From Sphingobium soli (lineage in GTDB: Bacteria; Pseudomonadota; Alphaproteobacteria; Sphingomonadales; Sphingomonadaceae), in contig NZ_JAJGNP010000007.1 in the NCBI RefSeq assembly GCF_020782245.1, positions 111,608 to 175,607 on the forward strand: 64,000 bases of DNA, read 5' to 3'. A model generated the notes under the pieces. It saw only the letters and a list, made by a program, of their open reading frames with translations, had not been told where the DNA came from and made no database searches. Shown piece by piece: positions 41,063-51,871 of this stretch (positions within the stretch are counted from its first letter, which is position 1; every line of letters starts with the position of its first letter). A program made the position numbers and the translations under genes.

Positions 41063-41746
41063 TCAGTGTCGGAAGAACAGGGTCACGGACGCGACGTGAT
41101 TGACGCGCGTGTCGCCACCGCTCTGGTTGATGACCTGGTTGAGATAGCCCACTTCCAGCGTGGAAGCACCGGGCAGGCCAACCTCTGCCCCAATGAAGCT
41201 GCGCAATTGGTCAAAACCTCCGCGCACGCCCCAGTCGGTATCGTTCAGCGCGATGAAGCCCTCCGCATAGACCAGCGCGTTGAGCGCATCGCTGCCCGGC
41301 TTGAGCGGCTTTTCATAGCGGAGCATTTCCCGCAGTCGCCAGCCCATGTCATCGCCATCGGAGCGCCATCGCTGCTCGAGGCGTGTGCGGGAGGACAATT
41401 CGCCTGCCCACGGCTTGCCGAGCGTCCAGTTGATCTGTTGAAAGCTGCGCTCTTCATTCACGTCCTTGCCGCCTTCGACCGGCACCACAATATGGGCAAA
41501 GCCCTGATAGAGCGTTACGGAAGGTGAGAATTTCCAGCCAATCGCGCCGCGGAACAGCGCCTGATCGATCCGCGATATGCCATCGCCGACGCGCGGCTGT
41601 ATTTCGGCGAAATAGACGAGGTCGTCCTTGATCGAGCCCATGCTGGTGAGGTTCAGCCAGAATTGTTCATCCTGACTGGTTTCGGCGTGAGCAGGCGCGC
41701 CTAGACAGGAGGCGAGCGCGGACAGGGAGAGGATCAAACGGCGCAT
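41063..41746 (-). CDS. DUF2490-like secreted protein
   Basis: This 227-residue protein has a Sec signal peptide ending GAPAHA and a mature part with QFWLNLTSMGSIKDD, RGAIGWKFSPSVTLYQGF and SRTRLEQRW, the DUF2490 pattern. Alternating short strands and the final VTLFFRH suggest an outer-membrane barrel. The start at 41746 is chosen for the signal peptide; an ATG nine codons upstream would lengthen the N-region. It stands alone between the LysR gene and pgm. Confidence 0.78.
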   Translation of the reverse strand: MRRLILSLSALASCLGAPAHAETSQDEQFWLNLTSMGSIKDDLVYFAEIQPRVGDGISRIDQALFRGAIGWKFSPSVTLYQGFAHIVVPVEGGKDVNEERSFQQINWTLGKPWAGELSSRTRLEQRWRSDGDDMGWRLREMLRYEKPLKPGSDALNALVYAEGFIALNDTDWGVRGGFDQLRSFIGAEVGLPGASTLEVGYLNQVINQSGGDTRVNHVASVTLFFRH

Positions 41747-41841
41747 GATGGTCCGGGATCTGGGCGGTAACAAGGTAGCAGCCTTTAGCCCCCCGATGTT
41801 TCCCGGCCATGTCTGCGCCGTGACTTACTGTCCCCAAGCGA

Positions 41842-43539
<1,698 letters not shown>

Positions 43540-44211
43540 TCAGCCTTTTTGTGCAAACCAGATGACGTGGCGCGGTCCCTTGCCATTATCCCGGGCGCGG
43601 ACAACCACTTCCTCGACGTGGAAGCCAGCGGTGCGCAGGCGTCGCGTGAACGCGTCGTCAGACCCGGCCGACCAGATGGCGAGGATGCCGCCGGGCCGAA
43701 GCGCCGCGCGGGACGCCTGTAACCCCTTGCCATCATAGAGCCGGTCATTGGCGGCGGCGGTGAGGCCGTCGGGACCATTATCGACGTCGAGCAGGATCGC
43801 GTCATAGCTGCCCTGCGCATCCGCGATCACGTTCACGACATCGTCGATCATGAGATGTACGCGCGGATCGTCCAGGCATCCTGCCGCAAGGTCTGCCATC
43901 GGGCCCCGCGCCCATTCGATGATTTCGGGAACCAGTTCGGCCACGGTGATGCGTGCGTCGGCCGACAAAGCGCCCAGCGCGGCGCGCAGGGTGAATCCCA
44001 TGCCATAGCCGCCGATCAGGAGATGCGGGGCTTTCCGATCGCGCATTCGTTCGATCGTCATCAATGCCAGCTGCTTTTCCGAACCGCTCATGCGGCTGCT
44101 CATCAACTCGTTTCGATCGAGTACGATCATATGATCGCCACCGCGCCGATAGAGTTTGAGCTCCTGCCCCCCAGGAACTGTGGCAGAGCCCAGATATTCA
44201 CGCGGCTTCAT
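43540..44211 (-). CDS. Spermidine-synthase-like methyltransferase-fold protein
   Basis: This 223-residue protein has the Rossmann motif LLIGGYGMGFTLRAAL, an acidic second strand (ITVAELVPEIIEWA) and DAILLDVDNGPDG, as in spermidine-synthase-fold proteins. The polyamine-binding YHE-type motif is not evident, so it is probably a small SAM-dependent transferase of unknown substrate. It is transcribed in the same direction as pgm, 69 bases upstream, and is divergent from the small nuclease gene. Confidence 0.75.
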   Translation of the reverse strand: MKPREYLGSATVPGGQELKLYRRGGDHMIVLDRNELMSSRMSGSEKQLALMTIERMRDRKAPHLLIGGYGMGFTLRAALGALSADARITVAELVPEIIEWARGPMADLAAGCLDDPRVHLMIDDVVNVIADAQGSYDAILLDVDNGPDGLTAAANDRLYDGKGLQASRAALRPGGILAIWSAGSDDAFTRRLRTAGFHVEEVVVRARDNGKGPRHVIWFAQKG

Positions 44212-44381
44212 TACGATGTCCTAGCATTCCAAGATCAAGACGTGCGCATGGCAGCTTGGCTTCCGTCGCGCAAATGCTACAGGCGATCGCGTGCACTGGC
44301 CGGTGGTTGGCCGACCAGCGCCGGCGATGCTATCCGCCGTCTCCTCTCGTTTCCGACTCTCCACAGGCAGCCTTTTTCTTC

Positions 44382-44840
44382 ATGCGTTATTTTCTCGACA
44401 CCGAATTCAATGGCTTTGGCGGCACGCTGATCAGCGTGGCCCTGGTGCCGGAACATGGCGATCAGGAATGTTATGTATCTCTGCCGTTGCCAGAGGTGAT
44501 CGAGCCATGGGTCGCGGGGCACGTCATTCCCTATTTGCGCCACGTGCCACCGGGCATCGACCATGAACTGGATCGGGTCGAGGCGGCCGACCTTGTCGCC
44601 ACTTACCTGGCCGGCGATTCCGATCCGGTGATTATCGCGGACTGGCCGGAGGATCTGGCGCATTTCTGCGCGTTGTTGGTGACGGGGCCGGGGCGGATGG
44701 CCGGGGTCGATTTCGGCCTGAAGCTGGAATTGATCAACGCCGCGGGCTTCAGCGCAGCGGCGAACAGCCGCGTCCCGCACAATGCGCTGCATGATGCGCG
44801 GGCGCTGCGTGACTTTTACATGCTTGACCGGGCCGGCTGA
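44382..44840 (+). CDS. DEDD-type 3'-5' exoribonuclease-like protein
   Basis: This 152-residue protein begins MRYFLDTEFNGFG, with the Asp and Glu of exonuclease motif I, and ends HNALHDARALRDFYML, with the motif III His and Asp. ADWPEDLAHF may carry the middle acidic residue. The pattern matches the small exoribonuclease-like proteins of alphaproteobacteria. The ATG at 44382 is chosen by the motif; a longer frame upstream has no support. It overlaps the end of the membrane-protein gene on the other strand by 25 bases. Confidence 0.72.
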   Translation: MRYFLDTEFNGFGGTLISVALVPEHGDQECYVSLPLPEVIEPWVAGHVIPYLRHVPPGIDHELDRVEAADLVATYLAGDSDPVIIADWPEDLAHFCALLVTGPGRMAGVDFGLKLELINAAGFSAAANSRVPHNALHDARALRDFYMLDRAG

Positions 44841-46609
44841 GGCCGCCCGACCCGGCTGCGTTCCAGCCACCAGAGCAGCGCGCTGACCAACAACCAGGCG
44901 ATGCCAAAGGGCCACGCCGTGCCGGGGGCATTGCGGGTCGCTTCGCTGGCGATTGCCGGGGCATTCGGGAGCAGCAGGGTTGCGTCTCTGTCGCGCGCGC
45001 TGCGCATGGCCGGCAGCGCGTCGGCGGGTTGAACGTAAAAGGGTGCGTTTCCATCCTTGGTGATGAGCCGATGCCACCCCGCTTTGACCGGCCAGAAAGC
45101 GGCGCACGCCCCGACAGGTTGCAGGGCAACAGCGGAACCGTCAGGCTGCTGCACCGATGCGCGAGGCCCTGTCCCGCAGAGCGACAGGCGTTCGCCCGCC
45201 CAACTGATCGCAGGGGGCGAGGCGGGGCTTGGCGCCGGTCGTATGACAGCGCGGGCCAGCGCTCTCCACCAATCGTCATACAGCGTCGCCCGCCCGGTCA
45301 GGACCAGCGCATAGCTGTCGAGCCCGGTGAAAAGCGCCACTCGTCCCAGGCCCTGCGCTCGCCATGCGGCAATGGGCGCGTCGCCCCCATCTTGCAGAAG
45401 GGCCGCTGATGTCATGCCCAGGGGGGAAAGCGCGAGCCGGCTGACGTCTGGAATGAAATCGGCCGGCAGACTCATATCTTCCGGCGCCGTTTCGGTCGCG
45501 ATGCCAAGGCGTGTACGGGCGATCGAAGCGGGAGCGGGTTTGGGCAAAACAAGGGGCGAAATACTGTTGGTGCCGGTCAGAGCGAAGCCCAGGTTTCGCC
45601 ACTGCGATCGGGTTGTGGCATCCAGCGGGCCGGTCGGACGCAGGATCATGCCCAGGCCGTTGCGCACCGCCGTCATGAGCGCGGCGCGCCGTCCGCCCAG
45701 GGCGATCCAGCTGCGATCGTCGATCACCACGAGGTCGAACCGCGCGAGCGTGGCAGGATTGAGCGAGATCGGGGCGTCGCCTAACGAAATGCCTCCGCCT
45801 GCATTGATCTGACTTGTAACTTCGAACCCGGCGTCAGTCGCCCAGCGGCGCAGATATTTGATTTCGGGTCCCGGAGCGGCGGCGAGGAGCAGGAGTCGCA
45901 AGGGTTTTGGATCGCGCACGGTCAGGGGAACCAAGGCCTGCGCGAGAGTGCGGCCATTGGTTCGGACCCGCAAGGTGAAGAGGCTGTTTCCGGCCGCCCT
46001 GGCCGTGCCCGTCAGGCGGACATGCCCCTGCCGGTCGGGGGAGGTGACATCCGTCACGCGCCCGGCCGGATCGAGCAACTCGACGACCATGTTACTCGAT
46101 GGCGTGACCATGCCGCCTACCCCGAAGCTTTCCCCCGGCGCAGCGACGGGTGGGGGTGTCACAGACACTATCCCGGCGGGCGGGGGTCGCGGATTGAAAT
46201 CGACGTCGAGCCCGGACGCAGCGTCCATATCGCGCGGGGTGAACCCCGACCCCAGCACCGTGATGCGCCGGACCTGCGGATGCCGGCGCAAGGCGGTGGC
46301 CAGATCGGGAACATGCTCGGCGCCCTGCATGTCGCCGGCTTCGGGGAGCGCCAGGGTGGGCGCACCGGCGGGTTCGGCGAGTTGCGGCGCACCGGCCGTC
46401 GCGACGCGGATTGCGTCGCCGCCAACGGGAACGGGCGGAGGATACAGGGTGAGGAAGAGCAACGCTGCGCAAACGGGTTGCAGGACAAGCAGCGCGATCA
46501 GGCGGGGCCGATGCGGCTGCGGCGACGCGCGATGCCACAGGATCAGGCGGACGGCCGCAAGCAAAACGGCCAGGACTAAGATTGCCGCACTAATATGTTC
46601 AATCGTCAT
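44816..46609 (-). CDS. Membrane protein of the MoxR/DUF58 cluster (unassigned family)
   Basis: This 597-residue protein has two N-terminal membrane segments (AAILVLAVLLAAVRLILW and a second ending LFLTLYPPP), a large periplasmic part, and a C-terminal membrane segment followed by WWLERSR. The middle contains FDLVVIDDRSW and a glutamine-amidotransferase-like RWATDAGF region, as in BatA-neighbour proteins. It starts by ATGA overlap with the DUF4175 gene. It is the last gene of a seven-gene minus-strand series. I do not recognise a named family. A role in the envelope-stress/AAA-chaperone system is inferred from position. Confidence 0.7.
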   Translation of the reverse strand: MTIEHISAAILVLAVLLAAVRLILWHRASPQPHRPRLIALLVLQPVCAALLFLTLYPPPVPVGGDAIRVATAGAPQLAEPAGAPTLALPEAGDMQGAEHVPDLATALRRHPQVRRITVLGSGFTPRDMDAASGLDVDFNPRPPPAGIVSVTPPPVAAPGESFGVGGMVTPSSNMVVELLDPAGRVTDVTSPDRQGHVRLTGTARAAGNSLFTLRVRTNGRTLAQALVPLTVRDPKPLRLLLLAAAPGPEIKYLRRWATDAGFEVTSQINAGGGISLGDAPISLNPATLARFDLVVIDDRSWIALGGRRAALMTAVRNGLGMILRPTGPLDATTRSQWRNLGFALTGTNSISPLVLPKPAPASIARTRLGIATETAPEDMSLPADFIPDVSRLALSPLGMTSAALLQDGGDAPIAAWRAQGLGRVALFTGLDSYALVLTGRATLYDDWWRALARAVIRPAPSPASPPAISWAGERLSLCGTGPRASVQQPDGSAVALQPVGACAAFWPVKAGWHRLITKDGNAPFYVQPADALPAMRSARDRDATLLLPNAPAIASEATRNAPGTAWPFGIAWLLVSALLWWLERSRVGRPQPARSSM

Positions 46610-48705
46610 GATCCGCCGCCCTGAAGAGCGTGCAAATAGCGTGCGCCCATGGCGTCGGGCCGCTGTCTCGGCATGGGCTGGCCTGTCGGCCGTTCCATGG
46701 CGGTCCAGAGGAGGCCTTGCAGGCGAGCGCGGCAGGCTGCGCAACGTGGTTGCTGCCGGACGGCGTCGATCGCGGCGGTCAGCGCGAGCGGATCGGGGAG
46801 CCGCCCCGCGTTGGCGCGGACCCAGTTGCCGAGCGCCGTCGGGTCGGGAACCGCGTCGCTTTCCAGCGCGCGCCATGCTGCCGCGGCCGGTCCATCGCTG
46901 CGTTTGATTCCCGCGAGCTGAAGCGTACGGTTGCCAATGCCTTCCCGGTCGCCAGTCATCCGCCGCGTCGGATCGATAGGCGGGAGTTCCGGCCCGACGC
47001 GCGACAGGAAGATGCGGGTCGCTTGCTGCACTTCCTTAATGAAGCGCAGAGCGCGATTTGCATAGGGCAGCGCGAGGTCTGGCCGACCCTGTTTGAGTTC
47101 CCGCTCCGATCCCCACATTTCGTCGACTGCTTTTTTCAGGATCGCCCGCGTTTCCGGGTCGAGGCTGGAGGCAGGTGATTCATCATGGGCATGGCCAAAT
47201 TCCGCCAGCACATCTTCAGGCGCTCCGAAACCTGGGCTGTGCCTGACAGGCGGCCCGTGATCGTGGCCATCGCCGTCGAAATGATGTTCGGCGTCGGCAG
47301 TGGGCAGCTCTGGCTCGCCTTCTTCCTCTCCGCCGAGGAACTGGCTGTAGCGGCCCCTTAGTATCTGTTGGTCGTTGCCGATCGTGCCGGATTTGGCGAG
47401 ATAACGGTCGGACGACAGGGCGCGCTTTTGTTTGAGCAGGGCTTCGGCGTCGATGATGATCTGACGCTGGCTGCGGAAATAGGCCGGGAGAGTGGTGTTG
47501 ACCATGCCTTCCAGGCCACCGCTTTCGGGCACGCGCGCCGAAGGCCAGCGCAAGATGAGGCTAGGGCCGCGCACTTCTTGCGGTGAAGGGGTGCGATTGT
47601 CGTGGACGATCAGTTGGACCACCATGTCCCCACCTGCGGAAAAGCCGAAAGAAGAAAAATTCAAAACAGGGGCGAACCGCCGGTCCTGTGCCGCGCCGGT
47701 ACCGCTGACAGGAATTTCACGTTCGGAAAAGGTCACATTCTCGCCTTCGCCGATCGCGAGCGTGATCCGCAAGCGTGCGGACGACGCGACGCCATAATCA
47801 TCGGTTGCAGCAAAGGCGGGGGTCCAACTATGCTGGCCAGCCTTTACCACAGTCAGCGCAGGGGTGAGCGCCTTCACCTGCGGCGGGTTGTCGGGCTGCG
47901 CATCGATGCGGTGGAGCGGCGGGGTGGGTCCCCGATCAGCTGCGGGATCAACCCGGTAAAGAAATGAGCGGTCAAGCGTCAGGCCCGCGACCCAGTTGTC
48001 GCCATCGCGGCGAAGCGGCAGAGGCTTGCCATCTACCAACAACAGGCGCGGGCCTTGCGCTTCCGGATCGAACCGCAACGTCCATTCAAGGCGCGAGCCA
48101 AGCGGCGCCTGCACGTCGAGTTTGGCGGAATCGCGCTTGGGCAGCCCCGTATAGGCTGGGGGCAATATGCGCAGGTTCTGTGCGACGAGACGCGGGAGAC
48201 CGGGCGCGGTAGCGATGCCTTCCTGGCTGGGGGCGAGACGTGGTGGGCCTTCACCTGGCCTCGGCCAAAGCAGCGCGCCAGCGACGATGACGGCTGCGAC
48301 GCAGAAAAGACCGAGCAGCCATTGCTTCGACCAGCGGGGGACAAGGTCGTGCGGTGAGGCCTGATCGAGCCGGTCGGCTATACGCGTGCGTTGTAGCGCC
48401 TGAAGCGGTGTGATCGTTGCTGGTGGGGAGAAAAGCAGGGCGCTGCTATCCTCCAGTTCCGGGCGACTCGCGTCCAGGCGGTGAATGAGCCATGCGCGGT
48501 CCTGGCGCGTGGCGCGCCTGCGGGCGAGGACCAGCGCGAGCACGCCACCAGCCAGAAACAAGGCGGCTGCGGCAGCGAGACCTGAGATGCGCCAGGCGAT
48601 AGCCGTCAGCGCGGCCAGGACGGGGAGGGCGAGGCCAAGCGTGTCGAGGAAGGATCGACGCCGCGCCGGGGCGACCCAGTGGGAAAAAAACCTTTCGGCG
48701 CTCAT
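46606..48705 (-). CDS. DUF4175-like membrane protein
   Basis: This 699-residue protein starts MSAERFFSHWVAPARRR, has two membrane segments near residues 20-60 and a third near 135-155, then a long soluble part with FRSQRQIIIDAEALLKQ and an acidic His-rich insert (GDGHDHGPPVRHSPG). The pattern matches the DUF4175 proteins that accompany MoxR/BatA genes in alphaproteobacteria. ATGA overlaps join it to both neighbours, so the group is one transcript. The function is unknown. Confidence 0.75.
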   Translation of the reverse strand: MSAERFFSHWVAPARRRSFLDTLGLALPVLAALTAIAWRISGLAAAAALFLAGGVLALVLARRRATRQDRAWLIHRLDASRPELEDSSALLFSPPATITPLQALQRTRIADRLDQASPHDLVPRWSKQWLLGLFCVAAVIVAGALLWPRPGEGPPRLAPSQEGIATAPGLPRLVAQNLRILPPAYTGLPKRDSAKLDVQAPLGSRLEWTLRFDPEAQGPRLLLVDGKPLPLRRDGDNWVAGLTLDRSFLYRVDPAADRGPTPPLHRIDAQPDNPPQVKALTPALTVVKAGQHSWTPAFAATDDYGVASSARLRITLAIGEGENVTFSEREIPVSGTGAAQDRRFAPVLNFSSFGFSAGGDMVVQLIVHDNRTPSPQEVRGPSLILRWPSARVPESGGLEGMVNTTLPAYFRSQRQIIIDAEALLKQKRALSSDRYLAKSGTIGNDQQILRGRYSQFLGGEEEGEPELPTADAEHHFDGDGHDHGPPVRHSPGFGAPEDVLAEFGHAHDESPASSLDPETRAILKKAVDEMWGSERELKQGRPDLALPYANRALRFIKEVQQATRIFLSRVGPELPPIDPTRRMTGDREGIGNRTLQLAGIKRSDGPAAAAWRALESDAVPDPTALGNWVRANAGRLPDPLALTAAIDAVRQQPRCAACRARLQGLLWTAMERPTGQPMPRQRPDAMGARYLHALQGGGS

Positions 48706-49850
48706 GGCGCTATGCTCCGACTGCGTCGGGACGCAAGCCAGCGTTCGACGCCAAACAGCAGCGCAATAATCAAGGCGAGCCATGGCGCGAGCGGTTGTGG
48801 CGGCAAGTCATAGGCACGCGCCCCCGTCATTGGAGCATAATCGCGAGCAGCAACACGATCGGGTGGGGGGGATGCAGGGTAGAGTGCTGCACGGAGGTGT
48901 AGGGGGAAATCCGCGTCGAGCAACAGCGGCATGGCATCGGGGCGGAGCGGGCGGGTCAGGCGAAGCACGTACCCTTGGTCAAGGCGTGCCGCTTCGCCCA
49001 GCGGCAAGCCGTCCTCGTCGCGCCAGACCGTAACGAAGCAAGTGCTTTCGGACAATTGGGCGTCGGATGGCAGCAGCAAAGTGCCGCCTTGAGATACCCA
49101 GTCTCGCACAGCCTGCGATACGCTGCCGGCTGCCAGCCAAGCTAGGCTCTGCCGGTGATCGGGCAGCGGGTCGGTCAGGTCGGCGCTGGGGGGAGCATCC
49201 TTTTGCTTCTCAAGCTGCCATGCGTCGGCGACCGCGCGTAGATAGCGCGCGCCGTCCTTATGCGCTTCGTCATGACGGACGGAGAGTGATCGCCCAGGCG
49301 GTTTGGAGGATGAGCGCTGTGGCATGGCGCCTGGCTGGATTTCCCACTTCACCGAACGCGACAGCCGGATGCGGTCGGCGTCGGCACCCGTGATGATCCG
49401 TGGCGTCACGATCGTCAGGGCCGCGCTCTGTGGCAGATCGGCGTCCAACTGTCTGATCAGACTGGCGACGGGAATGCGACCGTGCGGTTCGGGAGCGTCG
49501 ATGTTCGGAAAACCGGGAGCTAGCCAGTGAAGCCGGGCGGCGGGATAGGCCGCTGGGTCGAATTGCGCGCCGGGAAGAACCGCAACATAAGGTCGGTCAT
49601 CGGCAGCGCCCCAAAGCACCGGCCGGGCCAGAAGAAGTGCAAGCAACGCGAGGAGCAGCAAGCGCACCAGCAAAAGGGGCCATTCGTCGAATCGCAAGCG
49701 GGAGCGCGGCCGTGGCTTCTGGCGCAGCCAGCGTAGGGCAGCGAAATCCGTGGGCAGTTGCTCGCTGCGGCGGGCGATATGAATGACCAGCGGGACGATC
49801 AGCGCGGCCAGCGCCGCCAGAGCGGCGGGAAACAGAAGCCCAAAACCCAT
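48702..49850 (-). CDS. BatA-domain-containing membrane protein
   Basis: This 382-residue protein starts with the BatA N-terminal pattern MGFGLLFPAALAALAAL followed by a second membrane segment (LLLVRLLLLALLALLLA), and ends with a membrane helix before VERWLASRRSR. The ATG at 49850 is preferred, but a TTG three codons earlier overlaps the previous stop as TTGA, which fits the coupled arrangement of this cluster. Function is tied to MoxR/DUF58 by conserved order, not by a known reaction. Confidence 0.78.
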   Translation of the reverse strand: MGFGLLFPAALAALAALIVPLVIHIARRSEQLPTDFAALRWLRQKPRPRSRLRFDEWPLLLVRLLLLALLALLLARPVLWGAADDRPYVAVLPGAQFDPAAYPAARLHWLAPGFPNIDAPEPHGRIPVASLIRQLDADLPQSAALTIVTPRIITGADADRIRLSRSVKWEIQPGAMPQRSSSKPPGRSLSVRHDEAHKDGARYLRAVADAWQLEKQKDAPPSADLTDPLPDHRQSLAWLAAGSVSQAVRDWVSQGGTLLLPSDAQLSESTCFVTVWRDEDGLPLGEAARLDQGYVLRLTRPLRPDAMPLLLDADFPLHLRAALYPASPPPDRVAARDYAPMTGARAYDLPPQPLAPWLALIIALLFGVERWLASRRSRSIAP

Positions 49851-49855
49851 CGCGC

Positions 49856-50743
49856 TCAATCCGCCGTGCCAGGCGCCGCAAACAGGCGACGCAGGGACAG
49901 ATCGACAGGCTCATCCAGCACATGCGCCACGTGGCGTATACCGGTGGCGTCCAGACTGGCGTGCAGCGCTTCCCGCGCAGCGCCAAAGCGGGCAAGGAAC
50001 TCTGTGCGCAGCGCGGCACCGTCTGCGAGCAGTTCCTCGCCGGTCTCCGGGTCGCGGAATCGAAAGCCCCCCGTGAAGGGAAAGTCCCTTTCGGCGACCG
50101 TCAGCATCTCGATCACCAGCGTTTCGCGCCCTGCCGATGCCAGCTTCTCCACCAAGGCCACGGCTCCGTTGTCGAAACAGTCGCTAAGCATAATCACGAG
50201 ATCATGCGTGCCGATCCTTTCCCACAGGGGGCCTAATTGATCGTTGGAAGCGAAGGTCCGGGCTGCGGCTATGTCCAGCAACTCCAGCATCATTCGGTCG
50301 CGCTGGCGTAATCCCGTCGCGGGAGGGACCAAGCGCAGTCCTGAATCACCCAGCGCGATGAGGCCGAACCGATCGCCCTGCTGCATCGCGAGTTCGCCGA
50401 TGGCCGCAGCGATCGCCTTGGAGGCATCCAGGCGGCTGTAATCGGGTCGCGCGGCATCGCTCTGACCCATCGATGCGCTGGCGTCGATCAGGATCCAGAT
50501 CGCGACCGGACTTTCGCGTTCCGCTTCGCGCACGAAGAATTTGTCGGAGCGAGCGTAGAGCTTCCAGTCGATCTGCCGCAATTCGTCTCCGGGTTCATAA
50601 GCGCGATATTGCGCGAATTCGAGGCCCGCGCCCCGGCTATGGCTTTGATGCAGGCCGATGCCGTGCGACCCCACGGCCCGACGCGTGACGAGGCGCAGGC
50701 CGCGAAGGCGGCTGCGCACGTCTGGGGGGAGGAAGTCGGCCAT
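49856..50743 (-). CDS. DUF58 (von Willebrand A-like) protein
   Basis: This 295-residue protein has the DUF58 core YRAYEPGDELRQIDWKLYARSDKFFVRE (residues about 46-73, abridged) and a metal-ion-dependent adhesion site DASASMG (DxSxS). Members partner with MoxR AAA ATPases, probably in assembling or activating other proteins. The ATG at 50743 lies 11 bases after the MoxR stop. Confidence 0.9.
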   Translation of the reverse strand: MADFLPPDVRSRLRGLRLVTRRAVGSHGIGLHQSHSRGAGLEFAQYRAYEPGDELRQIDWKLYARSDKFFVREAERESPVAIWILIDASASMGQSDAARPDYSRLDASKAIAAAIGELAMQQGDRFGLIALGDSGLRLVPPATGLRQRDRMMLELLDIAAARTFASNDQLGPLWERIGTHDLVIMLSDCFDNGAVALVEKLASAGRETLVIEMLTVAERDFPFTGGFRFRDPETGEELLADGAALRTEFLARFGAAREALHASLDATGIRHVAHVLDEPVDLSLRRLFAAPGTAD

Positions 50744-50754
50744 GGCTGCGCGGA

Positions 50755-51744
50755 TCAGGCCAGAGGCACCGCACGAACGAGCGCGGCAACCACGTCGTCA
50801 GCGCTGCGTCCCTCTGCTTCCGCCGCGAAGGAGAGCAGAAGCCGATGCCGCATGACCGGCGCGGCGAGCGCGGCGATATCCTCGCGCGTAGCGGCGAGCC
50901 GCCCTTGCAGCAAAGCCCGCGCCTTGGCGCAGAGGATCAATGCCTGTCCGGCGCGCGGGCCCGCGCCCCATTTCACATATCTGCGAACCTCTTCCGGCGC
51001 GGTATCGGCGGGACGGCTGGCGCGAACGAGGCGGGTGACCCAAGCCAAAAGATCGTCGCTCAAATGGACATCGCGGACCAGCTTCTGAAGGGCGAGTACT
51101 TCCTCGCCCTGCATGACCGTCGGCACCATGCCGCCGCCTGCGCCGGTAGTCTGGGCAAGAATGGCGCGTTCTTCCTCCTCAGTCGGATAATTCACGCGGA
51201 CATGGAGAAGAAAGCGGTCAAGCTGCGCTTCGGGGAGGGGGTAGGTGCCGGCTTGCTCAAGCGGATTCTGGGTCGCAAGCACAAAGAAAGGGCGGGGAAG
51301 CTGATGCGTGACGGCGGCATAGCTAACGGTCTTTTCCTGCATCGCCTCCAGCAACGCCGCCTGGGTTTTGGGCGGCGTGCGGTTGAGTTCGTCGGCGAGC
51401 AGCAAATTGGTGAAGATCGGCCCCTGCTGAAAACGAAAGCTGCGATGGCCGGTGCCATGATCCTCTTCCAGCAATTCGGTGCCAAGGATATCGCTTGGCA
51501 TCAGGTCGGGCGTGAATTGAACCCGGCGGAAATCGAGTTTGAGCGCTTCGCCCAAGGATCGGACGAGAAGCGTCTTGCCCAGACCCGGCACGCCTTCGAG
51601 CAGGCAATGTCCGCCAGCCAGAAGACCGATCAGTAGTTGCTCTACGACATCGGCCTGTCCGACGATGGCCTGGCCAATGGCGGCGCGCAAGTCGGCCAGG
51701 CGCCCGAGGCGAGCCTGGATATCGGCTTCGGTAAGGTCGGTCAT
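50755..51744 (-). CDS. MoxR-family AAA ATPase
   Basis: This 329-residue ATPase has the Walker A motif GVPGLGKTLLV, Walker B/downstream LLLADELNRTPPKTQAALLEAM (abridged) and sensor region FVLATQNPLEQAGTYPLPEAQLDRF. It is a MoxR chaperone-like ATPase expected to act with the DUF58 protein. It is the first gene of the coupled cluster 44816-51744. A repeat-rich spacer separates it from the DUF4159 gene. Confidence 0.93.
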   Translation of the reverse strand: MTDLTEADIQARLGRLADLRAAIGQAIVGQADVVEQLLIGLLAGGHCLLEGVPGLGKTLLVRSLGEALKLDFRRVQFTPDLMPSDILGTELLEEDHGTGHRSFRFQQGPIFTNLLLADELNRTPPKTQAALLEAMQEKTVSYAAVTHQLPRPFFVLATQNPLEQAGTYPLPEAQLDRFLLHVRVNYPTEEEERAILAQTTGAGGGMVPTVMQGEEVLALQKLVRDVHLSDDLLAWVTRLVRASRPADTAPEEVRRYVKWGAGPRAGQALILCAKARALLQGRLAATREDIAALAAPVMRHRLLLSFAAEAEGRSADDVVAALVRAVPLA

Positions 51745-51770
51745 GATAGTGATGGCCCTTGTTTGACAGT

Positions 51771-51857
51771 GTCATCCCCGCGAAAGCAGGATTCCATCTC
51801 CGAAAGGTGCGGAAATGGAGAGCGCAGAAGGTAAGTACCCGCTTCCGCGGGAATGAC
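51771..51857. repeat. Intergenic REP-like inverted repeat
   Basis: GTCATCCCCGCGAAAGC (51771-51787) and GCTTCCGCGGGAATGAC (51841-51857) are inverted copies with 15 of 17 matches, about 53 bases apart, between the DUF4159 and MoxR genes. This resembles the short palindromic repeats scattered in many sphingomonad and other alphaproteobacterial genomes. It may also end transcripts from the DUF4159 side. Confidence 0.75.
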
Positions 51858-51871
51858 GTGCGATTGGAAAG

